Below are positions 24,801-38,500 of a DNA stretch of 64,000 nt, piece after piece. The translations under genes were made by a program, and so were the position numbers. The stretch covers positions 254,932 to 318,931 of the forward strand of contig VXAY01004988.1 of the NCBI GenBank assembly GCA_013399855.1, read 5' to 3'. A model generated the notes under the pieces. The model was not told the DNA's origin. It was given only the letters and a program-made list of their open reading frames with translations, and ran no database searches. How positions within the stretch are numbered: the first letter of the stretch is position 1; each line of letters opens with the position of its first letter. This DNA is from Oxyruncus cristatus. Its lineage: Eukaryota; Chordata; Aves; Passeriformes; Cotingidae.

Positions 24801-27800
24801 TGTTGACTGCTGTCACATGCGACGCTGTACCTAATGTGGTCTTCTGGGGCATATTCTGCTACCACAACTTGTAGTCATCTAGGAGGGAGCTGTCAGCTCA
24901 TATCAGTTATCCAAGCTTTTTCAATCATCACTAACGGGAAATAGGTAACTCCACACAAGGATTTACCCTATCCTGAGATGACTGTCTAAAATCGATGGAA
25001 TAAATAGGTCTCTGGATCTCTTTTTATTGACTGAAAATGACACCCAGACCTGTTATATCTGGAGTTCGATGGGTTGGATCACACCCTTATCCATTAGCAT
25101 TTCTTTGTGTTTTTACAGACAAGACTCTGAATAAGCAAACAGGAAATTCAGGTTTTATATTCTCCTACTGATCTGCCTCACAGTCTTGGGTAAACTTGTT
25201 CCAATGTATGTTCCACCGGAACATACTCACTTTCTTGTTTGTTTGCTTTGTCCTAAAAATAGGTTGGGGATTAAAAAAAAAAAAAAAAAAAAAAAAGTCT
25301 TAAGAAGCAAAAACATAGTCAGGGCTTTATCTTCACAATAATAGATTTTAAAGTGGGAAGGATCAGCAAATTAACTGAGACTTATATGATTTTGTTAATT
25401 TCAAATTTTAGCAGCCAGTTATGGTAATCACTCATGACCCTTCTATCAACCATGGAGAGAGAGAGACATGGAGTTTGTGAAAACAGTACATGTCATCTAT
25501 AGAACATACATTCAAAGCTGGGCGAAATTACTCTAACCTTAAGAGAAAAAAAATCTACCAAATTGACTGATTTTTCGTTTTTAACACATAATTGGGATTT
25601 GTTATCATTTATTCCTTCTTCAATAGATGGAAGTTGCCTTCAGGAATCCAGAGGGCTAAAAATAATTATGAAATCGCAAGAACTTGAAGGTTTTTAATCT
25701 AAGACATAAGAGTGAACAAAATAAAAGTAACTTTTTGCCTACAGAGCAAAAACTTGTCTTCATTAAGTGAACAGAAGCTCTGAAGATGCATTCCAGACAG
25801 AGCATATCCCTTGGGTCTGACAAAAGCAGAGGAAGAGCTGTTAGGATTAATGTGACTAATATGAACATGTCAGTAGGAGCAGGCAACCTGCTACTGTCTC
25901 GGGTACAAGTGTGCAAAGTTTCCCCATCAATAAAATGCAGCCTCTGCTGCGGCACCAGAAGGAATCTGAGTCCTTTGTCATGTCAGAGGCTCCCAAGTCA
26001 ACACAGCGCAAAAGTCCATCTGAGCACACTTTTACTGTCAGTACTGGCTGGCTCATGGAGGGGAAGATGAACTTATTCAGAGTACAAAGGCTTTCCAGTG
26101 GGTTGACAAGAAGGAAAATATTATTTCCCACTGGAACTGAAAATGAGCACAAACTTCATCACTTTCTGGTCCGAAAACAAAAGTACTTTTTTTCCTCCTT
26201 GCAGAATGGGAATATATTAAAAGCCAGACTGATAAAACCACAGAAAACTATGCAGAAAGAAGGAGAGACTTTATAGAGCTGAAAATAATAAGGGAAAGGC
26301 AGAAGCCAACGCTAGTGAAGTGGGAGAGCCAGTCTGACGAGACTTAAGGCATACAAATTAATTTGGCATGAGGAAATAAAACTGTTTTAACTCTGGAAAA
26401 ATGGACTTCTTGCACACAGAGATGCAAGTGTAGCTGTCCCTTTCATAGCATGGGGGACACCCACAAGATTTCTTTCTTTGATTGTGGTGAAGAATAACCT
26501 GAAGTAAATATTGTCTGCTTCAATCAGCACGGAGAAATTTCAGTGCTGGAAAAACAAACCCAGACATCTCTACTATTACCTTCACATTTGCTGTACAGCA
26601 TTATTTTGGTGGGTAACTAAAAATTTTTAATTTAGAACAGTAGGGGTTTTTTGTAGCCATGGTGGTCAAAGGTTATAAATCATCAGAGGAGACTTTGTCT
26701 TTTTTTTTTTTTAGAAATCCTTTGGGAAGTCAGGAATTCTTGAGGTCTCCCAGAGAAGCTTCTATAGAAATATGTTTCCATGGTCGTTGGCTGTTATCCC
26801 TCCCTCTTATCTCTGCTACAAGATCAGAGGGCTAAATAGAAATACCACTTCTTACACAGTTTGACATTCTGGGATAAGTGGTTCTTCTATCTCTTTAGTC
26901 ATGATCTTGACCAGTGAAGGGAAAGAAATTACAGAATGAAAATTAAATGAGAGCTGTTTTGGCCCAGATGGTTAGAAAAAAATGTGCCTTTCAGGGGAAA
27001 AATGGCATGGTCTGCATCTATCTTAATGAAGCTGAACATGCTTGGGAAGATTCCCTGGCACTGAAGCACCATCATTTACTCTAGTAAAACATCAGAATAT
27101 TTTCTGGCATGATTTTGGCCCATTCCAACAAGCTCTTTCCCTGAACAGTTCCTGGACATGGTTTGGCAGCTGGAGCATCCCAGGAGCCACTCCAGCAGGC
27201 AGTTTGCACACAGGCATCCAGCTCCAGAGTCTGAAACAGTTTGTTTGAATGATAAGAGACATCCTGTACCAAAGTTGGCCTCTTTGCTTGAAGATGTCTC
27301 TGGATATATTTAATTTGCTGGTGCAGATGTAACCATAGGGAAAGTTGTTCCCACGTGTGGAAAACAGAGCAAACAGATAAAAACAGAGTAAAAATCTTGG
27401 CTGGAAAGAATTTCCTCAGAGGAAGAAAGGCTCAAGTTAATGTTCCATTTGATGTGACTTTATTACACTGCTATTTTAAAATCTCGAAGTCTGATCAAGT
27501 GTTACATAAAAAAAAAAAAAAAAAGCTTTGTGCACTCAGATGAGGTGGTTTTGTCACTGTTTGTCTAAATAGAAACTAATTTCTGGAAGATAGCATGATT
27601 TGGAAGACAGCACAGCACACACTGATTTTACTTCCTCAGAGTTGAAGATATTCTTCTGCCCAGCTTATTGCACCAAAAAACCCCCCCGAAAAAAAATAAA
27701 GATCACACATGCTTACTGAAATGGATTGAAATACAAAGATATTTGCATTTGATGTAGTGAATGTAATGAGGTTGACTCAGAATAATAAGGTGAGTATAAC

Positions 27801-30800
27801 AGCATTGTAAAGAAGATAGACAAAGCAGACAAAAAGAATAGACTGTATTCAACAGTCCTAGAAAAACAGTCAAACAGCTTCCCCGAAATAAATAACCAGT
27901 GCCGTATATCGAGATCTCATAGGATTGATTATTGCAGCTGACCTGCATTCTGTTAAAATCTTTTTCATCAAAATAATATCAGTCTCTTCAGAGATTGTAC
28001 CACGGACATACTCAACCCCTTGAACAAACTAGGGGTGGTTTGGTACAGCCTCCAAAGGAGAGAACCACCACCGGAGCTGCAGCCAGGTCATGGACTTCTC
28101 TAGTTCCAGCCAGTTCTCTGAAAACCCACGAAGGAGCAGAGTGACACAGGGAGCACCAGTGCAGGAGAGCCTGGAGCAGGGATTGTGCCATTAATACACA
28201 AACAGCTGGTGGCTTTTCCAAGGCTCATTTATCAAGGAACGAAGAAAGGAGCTCCAAACAGTCACTGCACTTTGAAAGTTTCTGTTTATATCATATAAAA
28301 TTGACTTTACCCCCTGCTCGCCTTCAATATTGACCACAAAGTTGTTTTTATGAAGCAAATTAAAATAATAGGAAAGTATAGATTACTGAGGAGAAAATAT
28401 CTCAAGGGAAGCTAAACTGTCAATAGATATGTCTCTAAAAATGCTTGCACCATCAAGATAAGATAACATAGTCAAAGATTTGGAAGTGTTTTGAGAAGTA
28501 TATTAGAGAATAATGATTTTCTGAAGCAAATGGGCTTGGGGTACTATTCTATTTCTGGTCATTACATTATTAAAAAGATTTTATATCACTTACAAATATG
28601 TGGTGAAAGCAACAAAACTAATTTGCTGTAGGGACTTTATTACATTTATTTCCATCGGAGTCATTTAAGAGGAAGAGAAGAGAAAGAGGATTTAAACATA
28701 AGAATAAATTTCTTTCTGGAGCTCACACCTGCCATGAAATGGGTGTCTAAAGTCATGCCAAAGAACCGTCCAGATAACATTAGACATGGAGAATGGGGCA
28801 TGGAATGGAATCTCAATGGAAAGCAAGAGGTCCAAGAGGTAAAATCAAATTAGACATATTAGTATGCATTTTGACTATAACAATGTAAGTATTTGCATTA
28901 ACCTTTTGAATAGATATCCCAGAGAAAACTCTCTAAGAAACACCTTATTTCCAGAATGTTCTTTGCTTCTCATTTATTAGCGTTGTGTAATCCACACCTA
29001 CTTCTGGGTGAAGATCAGGAAATGTCATAAATTTTTTTGTAATGTACACTCTGTAGACACTTACAGGAGATTGAACTAGAGGTAATTGGAGACTCAAGTG
29101 TTAGGTAAATAATAATTCAATGCCTGGTCCATACTATAGACAAGAAATTTCCAGATGTTTGTAACACTCATGAAAAACCGTGGGTGAAGCTCCAGGTACT
29201 TTTGGTTGTTAGTTTCTGTAAACTTGAAAAAATTGAGGATTAGATGGACTGGCTCTTGTCCACTACCCACGTGAAACCACAATGAGTTTATTATTGTCAG
29301 GATGACCTTTAAAAATAGTTTCTTTAGGAAACAAACAAAAGCTTTGGCAAAGCAACAACTGTACCAGATATACCTGTACAGCTTGCAATGCTGAAAGTGT
29401 ATTCAGAATTATTGGTCAGTGTGGTAGTGTTCATTTTTATCTTGTGAACTCTCCATCTTACCTCATAAGTAATGAAGGGGAAAATAGGTGTTTTAAGTAA
29501 CAATATAGAATAAATTACCACTATTCTTAGCCCAGATGGAGAAAAAGTAGGACAAATCCTGTCATTATTTTCAGTTCTTAATAACATTTTGATCTACAGA
29601 GTTCTCAGCATTACTCTTGGGATACCATGGTTAAAGACAACAAAATGCTCTCAATTATTATTTATAAATTATTTACAAAAGAATACAAATTAAGAAATAA
29701 AAAGGACATGCAAACAACCTAAAGGCTTTTATGTTTTCTTCATGAAGAACTTTCAGTTGTGATTAGTCCTTTGAGACATTGTTGCTTTCTGTTTTCAAAA
29801 GCAGATTTAAAGCACGATATTTATTGTTTTATTTTATCTTTTCAAAGCACTAGGGTGTAATAAAAATACCATGATATCCCCGAAAATTGAACATATTACA
29901 CAAAGAGACCAAGAAATCAGTCATGTTAGGGCATCTGTGTATTTCTCAGTATATCATCAATATATGAGATTGTTTTTGGAAGGGCGAGCTGTATTTGCCA
30001 GGTCAAGAAAACTGTGAGTGCAGCAAACTGGGTCAGCCCCTAGAAATTCCAGGTTTTTTTCATCGAAGTGCTGTTGTTCCTCTTCCAGCTTCCAAAACAA
30101 TGTGTCCAAATGAACGACTCAACCTCGCATTCACGAGGCGCTGGGGTGGTTTGTATGGAAGGCACTGATGCAGCTTCTGCCCAGATTGCAGTTTCCAGCA
30201 GGTATTTTAAAATCTTAGATAAAATGAAAGCTGTCTCTGTGTGAAACAGCCACCATCTAATAGAGGAGTGAAGGTCAGACTTTTCATCCTAACTTTTTAC
30301 CTAGAAGAGGGTTAACATATATCTAATTTTAGTTGTTTTCACCTCATCAAAAGGATTTTTTTATTATTATTTTGAAAGTGGTCAAGAAAGGGAAAACAAA
30401 AGGTTACGCAGAGCATAAGGTCAAGACTTCTGAGACCAGGGGTTTAACAGCCACTGGAGAGTTCTGTGTGTGTATGTTTATGTGTGTGAGTGTGTGTTTG
30501 TTAGGAATACATGCTCAATCTCTCTTCTGGCTGGACTGAGGACAGGGAATTGCAGCAGCCCGGCTGCACTGGGTGCAGGGATGGGAGAATGCTTCTGGTG
30601 CAGAAAATGTGACCATTTTGTCTCTGGTGGACTGGGAAGGAAAAATTTCCTGGGTCCTGAAACCCTCCAGAGATAGAGTCCCTCAGAACATAGGAGCATA
30701 AAGTATTTATCAGAGAAAAATTCAGATGCTGGTCTATAATACAGGCTAAAAAAGACACACCTGCATCTAGTTCCTTAAAACCAAGACATTTTCTCAGTAT

Positions 30801-32689
30801 TTTCATCCATTATAATGTATACCTTTTTCTTGAGTTGAATTGATAGCCGTTCTTTAAATATAAACATCTTTCATGAAAGATTCAAACCAAATTGATCTCA
30901 TCTTTCTCACTTTGCAATCCCAGTTACTCTATTTTGCGGTTCAACAATATGATTTATGTATATTCATTGACACAAGTCAAAGTTTCGGTTAAATGTCAAA
31001 ACTGCAGCATTTTAAAATGCTTTAACCACTTTGCATTGTGTTCTGCCATCTCACAAAAAAAAAAAGAGACTGAAAACAGGAATTCTGAGAACTGCATTAA
31101 AATGTATGTATAATTCATGTATAAAATTACTATATAAAGTTTATAGACTCATAGGTCAAGATTTTGTTAAAAAATGTAGTTTTTGATAATCTCTGACAAC
31201 CTGTGCATCCTCCTCAGTAGAATGAAGCTCCACAGAATATATTGCCTTTTTCACATCTTATATGCAACCATATGATAAACCAGTAAGGTTTAACACTCTG
31301 GGCTTCATGCTCTGCCTATGCCTCCTGCTGCTTATTGTTGCACCTCTGAAACTTTCAGTGACCAAAAGGATCTTGGATAATTTTCTGTTTGGTAGCTTCA
31401 TGCCTTGGCAGCCACCTGTAGTAAAACTGAAGCCTTTCATCTCTGCACTCTCAGCTACTCAGTCAACAAGACAAATCCTGCTGAAAGAGTCGGTTCTTCC
31501 TCTCAGTGATTTCTGCTTTGACGAAGGTCTGATGAAGCAAAACTTTGTGTTTCTTTATGTTGTTCATTGCCCTTTGTGAGATTTCTGTTATAATATGCAT
31601 TTTATATAAGAAATTATAATAATACTATGATTTTAATATAATACATATTAATATATAATAAATAATAATTATAAATAGTGCATTTCAGTATAAGAGTATA
31701 ATGATGATTCTGTCTAAATGCATAAAGAAATGGCCAAGCAAGATGTGTCAGAAGCTAACAGGTTTTGAGTAGTCACAGCTACTGGTTATCCAGCACAACA
31801 TTCAACATTTTGCAACTGCTTAATGTTATACAGATGTTAAGATGAGGCTGGGTATTATTTAATACTGCTCAATAGTTATGGTGATGTTAAGAAATCACTT
31901 TCTTTCATATCTGTTACTCCCTTACGTATTGCTGCATGTCTGCCCAGATTGCCTGTCAGCCTCAGCATCTTAACCAACTCCACCTGTTAAAACATCTTTT
32001 AACTTAAGATGATTTTATTAGCAAATCTGAGAATTCACAGCAAACTGGTATTAAAATCAGAGTATGACAGTTCCCTTTGTAGATTATCTGTCACCCAACC
32101 AGTGGTGACTTTAAAAGAAAGTAACAGGATACAGACCTTGCCTTACTCGTGGATCTGCGCTTTTCTCTCAGGAAAATTTCATTTCCATTTCTGAGTTTTG
32201 CTATCAATGACATTGTTTTTCTGAGGATCAGATTGTACAAGCCTGCCAACTGCATGACACCAAAGACACCAGGTGTACCAAACCAATTTGCCAAATTTAG
32301 TTCTCTAAACAGTCTTCAGATGAAGACCTAGTCATGCAGTAGTGAATCTAGTCATGTTTTGCCCTTTGTGCACTGCTGATTTGAGGTGCTATCAAAGGGT
32401 TAAATGTTTTCCTTCCTTGAAAAATGCATCAGAATGGCATTCTTTATTTGATATGTTTGCTCTTGAACATGAGAAAAGTGGCATTGTTCCTTACAGTCTA
32501 TGGGTTATATTACAGTGCTCTAGATGCTCTGAAAAAGAGCAGCACTATTATTCCCTGTCTGCAGCTTCTTCACTGCTGTAAAACAATGGGCAAGAATTCA
32601 TGAATTTCTTTTCTGTGCTGTGTCCTGACATAAATAAATATGTCCACCATCCTGCACTTGGATATCACTAAAACTGCCTGAGTCCAAAA
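21848..32689. other. 10.8 kb of unassigned DNA
   Basis: The longest stretch without a recognised repeat. Only simple features are visible: T or A runs at about 22149, 22665, 23205, 25273-25297 (24 A), 26699 and 27507, a TG-rich patch near 30470-30500, and a very AT-rich block at 31590-31680. ORFs of up to 121 codons overlap each other on both strands and show no domain. It could be intron or intergenic DNA and may hide conserved non-coding elements that need an alignment to see. Confidence 0.5.
25273..25297. repeat. poly-A run of about 24
   Basis: An uninterrupted A run. It could be the tail of a retroposed sequence on the plus strand, but the DNA to its left does not resemble any known cDNA or LINE I can name. 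Confidence 0.9.
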
Positions 32690-33288
32690 TTCAGATGTCT
32701 GATAGACTTCCAAGGTTTTGTCTAATCCACCCATGGAAGAGACCACACCGGAGCAGGTACCCCCTGCAGACCATGGAGAACCCCTCGATGGAGCAGATGG
32801 ATATTTCTGAAGGAAATGGGGCCTGTGAAAAGCCCAGGCTGGAATAGATTTTTTTGAAGGACTGCAGACCTTGGAAAGTCCACATCAGAACAAAGGAAAA
32901 CTGAGAGGAAAGATGCAGTGGAGAGAAACCACCAGGTACCAACTGAAACCTCCCACTCTTCACCCCCTCAGGCTACTCAGTGCTGTTGAGCCTGGGAAAG
33001 GAGGAAGAAAAGTTGTTGTTTTAATGTTTGCATTTTTTTTCCTTGCTACCCTAATTCATGGTTATAAATCATAATTAAACAATTATTTTCATTGACAATA
33101 TATTAAATTAATTTTCCCCGTTTAAAGCCTGTTTTTCCTGCAATGAAAACGGAAAAACGATCTCCCAATATTTCTCTCAGCTGCAATCTTTCTCATCCTA
33201 TTTTGCCCCCCTGTCCCAGTAGGGGGAGAGAGCAAGGGACAGGGTAGGAATCCAGATGTAAGCCAAGGCTAAGTCAGTATGTGTGTCA
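32690..33288 (+). mobile_element. probable ERV solo LTR
   Basis: The order of landmarks matches a common avian ERV LTR in sense orientation: repeated 'CCATGGAGAACCC...GGAGCAG' and 'GAAGGACTGCAGACC' motifs (32732-32870), TATTAAATTAATTTTCCCC (33101-33119), GCCTGTTTTTCCTG, GATCTCCC, and CCCTGTCCCAGTAGGGGGAG (33210-33229) near the 3' end. No internal retroviral coding sequence is adjacent. Instead an ancient LINE relic follows, so a solo LTR is likeliest. The 5' boundary is approximate, and I cannot place the terminal TG or a target-site duplication. Confidence 0.7.
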
Positions 33289-33326
33289 AATAAAATTGGT
33301 TTAACCCATTATATCACTTTATATTT

Positions 33327-34115
33327 ATCTGTGTTGGACTTCATTTGACATTTTATTGCCCAGATACTCTGGCCTCTAAGGTCCTCCTCAAATTCTTCAC
33401 AGTCTGTCCTGTTCCTAAGTGCCTCATATGATGCTTGATCATCATAATTCACATCATATTACTGCCATACAGATCATCCCTCTGCTTTGGGTCATTTCTG
33501 AACACACCAAACAGAATGAGTTCTAAGACAGAGGCCAGCACAACTGCTCTGATAACAATGCTGTGTTGTAAGAAACAACCTTTTATGGTTATCCTTGAAT
33601 TCCTGTCTTTTAATCAAACATTAATGCAAGTAAAGGTCTTCCCTCTTATCCTATGATACTGAGTGTTCTGGCAGTCTATGTGAAAGCTTTTGTTAAAATT
33701 TTGTAGGAAATTAAAATAGGCTATATAATTATTACCCCTTTATCCCATATGTTTCTTGACCTCTTTAAGTAACACCTTCTACTGAAGTGGTGATTACTCT
33801 GCTAATAAAACATCCAAGCTTCTATGAATTCTATAATTTCTTAGTGTTGATATTATTTTTTCCATCGGAGATCCTCTCTTAAAAAGGATTGTCCCTGAGC
33901 ACATCTAGAAACTTTCTAAGCACTGTTATCTCATCCCCTATCTTTTGGTCTTGAGATACCCTAAAGTATCAAGTGAGAGGTTCTATGTGTAGTCAATTCA
34001 TTTAATATGTGAGTTCCTGTGAGAACTCTAGAGGTGATATCATCTGCTCCTGGTGATTTCTTAGTGTACATTACGTCTACTTGTATTATAACCTCTTCCA
34101 CAGTTGTTTTCCCAT
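33327..34115 (-). pseudogene. ancient CR1-clade reverse-transcriptase relic
   Basis: On the minus strand, pieces of a CR1-clade (CR1/L3-like) reverse transcriptase can be read in the right order. Near 34100-34030 the translation gives TVEEVIIQVD followed by KKSPGADDITSRVL, the counterpart of the 'NKSPGPDGI.PRVL' block. Near 33400-33327 it gives DCEEFEEDLRGQSIWAIKCQ then MKSNT, the counterpart of the stretch just after the catalytic FADD box. Between them come CTTCCCTCTTATCCTATGAT (33636-33655) and other matching fragments. Frameshifts and stops are numerous, so the copy is non-functional and much older than the CR1 3' ends elsewhere in the window. It sits directly downstream of the LTR at 32690. 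Confidence 0.85.
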
Positions 34116-35478
34116 ATATTTAATGCTACAGTGATTAGAGCACTTCTACATAGCCTGGTAATCTCACACTGTATTGTGGTCCAGAAACATTCCCTCTGCC
34201 TATCTGGGCACAATGCAGGAGATGGTTCTTGAGAAAGACTGTAATGGACTGGCACAAAAACCACTGTGAACAGAGACTGTAGTTCTTTCTTTCATTCAAT
34301 ATATTAGTGGTTGTGGGATGTCTGGCTTTTGTTCCATCCTTGGTTCGTCAGGGTTAAAAACCAAACTTCAAATATTTTAAACTCTGCTTTAGGCATTCAA
34401 GAAGAGACTCTTTTAAGCCTCCTGCTGAAACTGCTAGACTTTACAGAACAACTAAATATTCATTGGGCAGAAGACTCTCTGATCCTGGTGATTAGGGTAT
34501 TCATGTGGCAGGGGAGACGTGAGTTCCTGACATTCTAATGAATATTTACATAATTTTGTATGAAGTATTCACTGGAGCAGAAACAGCAAGTTGCCTAATC
34601 ACTTACCTATAGAATCATAATTTTCTCTCCTTTCAGCTCAATTAATTTTTAATTGTGCCTCACAAAGAGGGGCAGCCTCAAGAGGAGGAACTGTCTTCAT
34701 ACCATGTCCCAACACTGGGAGTCTTCATCTAATGTTAGTTTTCAAACTCTCTCAAAAACTGAAGATATTAAACCTGTTGTTTGACTTCCTCAGGGTGCTT
34801 AACAATGAGGGAGAACTGACACCATCATCTCTTCTTTCCTTTGGCCACAATTTTTGGAAAAAACTGTACTTTGTTGACAATTTTTGTGAGGAGTTTCAGC
34901 ATTTTTGAATCACAAATGGAAGATGCCATCACAGTCCATGAGAGGACTATAGATTATTCCTCACTTTGCTTATACTTTGGTCTCTGGCTAGACTTGGGCT
35001 TTTCCCACCTTGTTGGTTTTTAGCATTTCTGGTACAAACTCTCTGTTCTTCAATATGCCTCTGCTCAATTTATCCGGAAGGTATATTTTTAGGAATCTAG
35101 GGAAATAGGAGCACCTCTAAATTTTTAAGTGGCAGCACTGTTCTACACAGAACACGGAAAATGCTTCTCTGTGCTTTGTGGTGTTTTCATTTTGGCTGCT
35201 TTACTTGCTGTTATGGGGTTACCTCTAAAAACTGGCAGCAAATGCAACGCAAAGCTGCATGGAAAGGAAAAAAACCCACAAATTAACATAATTTGCCTTG
35301 CTGTAGGGATATCATCAAACGTGTTTCCCTCAGAAAATGCCAGCAGGATACTTTCAACCTGGAAAATGAAACTTTTTAACCAAATTCCCAGAGCAGGTGA
35401 AATGTCAAATTTTCTGCTTCTCAGCCCCATGTAAGCTAGGACAAAATTTAGAAAAACTGTTCTCACCAGCTCACCTGC

Positions 35479-35536
35479 CCTCAAGATTACAGGTATTCAT
35501 GTGGCCAGTTCCTGGCTTTCCTCAAGATTACAGGTA
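35479..35536. repeat. local direct duplication, 41-bp period
   Basis: CCTCAAGATTACAGGTA occurs at 35479-35495 and identically at 35520-35536, with weaker similarity in the bases that follow. Confidence 0.9.
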
Positions 35537-38500
35537 CAATGTTCACATGACAAAGGAGAGAAAAAAAATCAAATGGTAGCTGCTGTGTGTGCTTTGAGGT
35601 CTGAAATTCTGTAGTTCAGTCCTTCTCTGTTACCTACACGGCCAAATTCGAGTCTAGATATTTGACTTAGACCTATTCCTCATCTGCTTTTTTGCTGTTG
35701 GTGGTGGTGCTTTTGTTTGTTTTTTAACAAGAGATGGTGTAATTCCCTCTCATGAGGCTTTTCTCACACTGGTGGTTTGCCACTGATACCAAACCCAGAG
35801 TCCTGCTATGCTGTAAACATAAACTAGAGACTTTGCTGTGATTTAAGATACTGGAACGAATTGACTTAATGAAGCAGAGGGAATTAAAAAACTGGCTGAC
35901 TACAGAGAAAGCCTGTTCATGTGACTGCTGAGTGTTTATACTCATGTATTAATTGCTTTAGATGAGCTGTTACCCAAACACCTCCACCCGCTTCTTGCAG
36001 TGATATCTGTGCAGTGCCCTTCTCACAGGCGTCAAATCTATGAGCTTGTGCTTTTAATACCGTGATTTTTCATTCAGCCTTATGTTAAATCACAGGTAAA
36101 TCAATATAATACTGCCTATTACGACTAGTGCCTGTTTCCATCTGCACCCTCTCACTGTCGAAGTAGGATGTCATCTGGCAAAGGAGGAAAGTAGTGGCAC
36201 ACATCCAACAGGACACAAACAGAACAGAAACTGAAAATCTGTTTATCACTTTGGACAGCAGGTACAGCTATCTTACCCCTCAGGGTAAAAGCTATCAGTA
36301 TAAGTGGTTATTACCAATGAGGAGAGGAGCAGTGAGAAGAGCAGGTTTATGAAGACAAGATCTGTAGGGCCTTTCCTCTTTTACTGTAACAAAAAAGAGA
36401 AACGTGGTCAACCTTTCACTTTCACAGTTTCAGTAAATGGTTAATCTTCAATAATGTTAAGCACAAGACAAAATAGAAGTGGAAAAAAACACCAAAAATA
36501 CCCACAAGGGGTGACATCTGAGATTGGCTATTAGCTCTGAGATTCATTTTTCCCATTGCCTCACTGAGCCAGACATCTGACACAGGACTCAAAAGACCTC
36601 GGCCCAAAAAATGAGAGTTGGACCAGCCTTTGGCCCATAATTTCAAATTTTCACTCTTTAAAATTACTGCTCTATCTCAGTCCACATTCCAGCACATTTT
36701 GCATTTCAAGCTCAACCTTTCCATTTGTTCACTTCTGAGAGCAATGAACAACTCAGCACGTGACTTGTGCCCAAAGGAGGATTTCTACTTCCTGAGCTGC
36801 CCAAGGAACCCCATGTCACAACTATTATAAGGGAATGGACAAAATGTGCTTATTGGTTCCTGTGTAAATGTAGTAGTGGTTGCTTTTCCAAGGCAAAACC
36901 CACTGGCACAAAGGGGATGTGGCAGCAGATTAACAACCAGGAGAATTTTGGAAGATCAGTACTCAGTTCTCTCCTCTGCTTAACAGGACTTAACTCCCTG
37001 CTTCTTGTGGTTTTGGCAAGTTGCTTAGGAAACAGATTCAAGGCTACTTGGAAGGAAGGCAGGATGTCTCAGCAGTGCCAGATGAAAAGCCTTGCGGTGT
37101 GCAGAGAAAGAATTCAGGATTCACTGGACTGGAACAAGAACATGAAAACAAGGACAGCTTTAGCAGAAAGGCTGGGGATGTCCTCTGGAAGGACAGGGAG
37201 GCTTCAGCTCCACTTCCAAGATCTCTTTGTGTGATTATTCCCAGTTGTGTTTTCATGTAAAGTGAATAATCTCCTAGTAGTAGGGGCCTCAGTCTGTTTC
37301 TGCCCATGCTCACTGATGAATGCTGCAAGCACTAGACTGCTCTATGAAGTGGGAATTAAAATTACCCCAGGGACATCTTGGTCACTCCTTTCTCTTAAAA
37401 GTTGTATTAGGCCCACTAATGTCTTCAGGTATTGAAATAAAGACTATTAGCACAAGTTATCTCCTCTACAGTTGTTCTCCACCCCACCCCCCTATGCTCC
37501 TTTTAACCGAGTCTTGGCAACAATTTTATCCATATTTATCATCTCCAGGCTTTCTTTTTCCAAGTCACTTTAGCAGAATCTACAGAAGGTTCACAGAGAA
37601 GACACAGCTGGTATCTCAGCTGCCTGATTCCTAAATGGCCTGAGCCAAAGGCAGAGCAGCCTGCCAACTTTCTGTAGCCAGAGCTGCCTTCCTGTTCACA
37701 ATCAGATTTATGCAAATGACCTGGCACTGGTCTAAAAATACCTGGCTTTAGTCAGGAGAGGCAGGAAGGTGTAGAGGGCCCATACCTTGCTCTCCCATCT
37801 CATTACAGTCCCCTGCATCATGTGTAGCTGGAGCCACACAGTTAAACCAGGGCTATGTTTTTGCCTGGGCACGGGCTTATTTCCTGACAAAAAACCCCAC
37901 AAGCAACTCAACAAAAACACAGGTGCTCTGTCAGAGAGGAAGATTTTCACTATTTGCTTGTTGCTTACAAGCAAACTCCGAGTTTGTGAGCACAGTCAGT
38001 CAAGAGGGATCAATGAACTGATACAGGGTAGGAAACCTGCTGTGCTTGTGTTTCCCGAGGGATAATCAATAGTGCCAGATAGAAATAATGACACATGTAC
38101 AGAGGCTGAGCTGAGTCTCCTAGGAGATGAATGGCTCCCTACAGCTCTGGTCAGTCATAAGTAATTTTAGTAAATAGACTGATAATTATATTTAAATTAT
38201 TGAGGGTCATAGGGAACAGACTGAAATATTCCTGTCTTTCTTTGGTTTTGTTTTTTTTTTTTTTAACTGTCTGGGGAAAACATAGGAGCTGTTCCATAGG
38301 ATGATGCAGTTGGCTTATTGTTGTTCTTTATATAAGCTGTAGCTTGCATGCTGACTTGGACTATGTGCTTTGCATTTTGCAATTAATCTGCAAGTTTATG
38401 GTCCTTTGCTGAATTTACAGGAAGGAAAATATAAGGCTTGTGTCAGATAATAATGCTTGCAATATTAAATCAAAATCTATTTTTTTTTTCCTCAAAGAAA

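Noticed and set aside
25786..26276. Overlapping 94-121 codon ORFs on both strands as possible exons
   Set aside because: No conserved motif, and open frames on both strands indicate a chance low-stop region.
36767..37234. 155-codon plus-strand ORF, the longest gap-free ATG-started ORF outside low-complexity and transposon sequence
   Set aside because: No recognisable domain, no homologous motif, overlapped by open frames on both strands, and no splice or promoter context; length is within chance for 64 kb searched in six frames.
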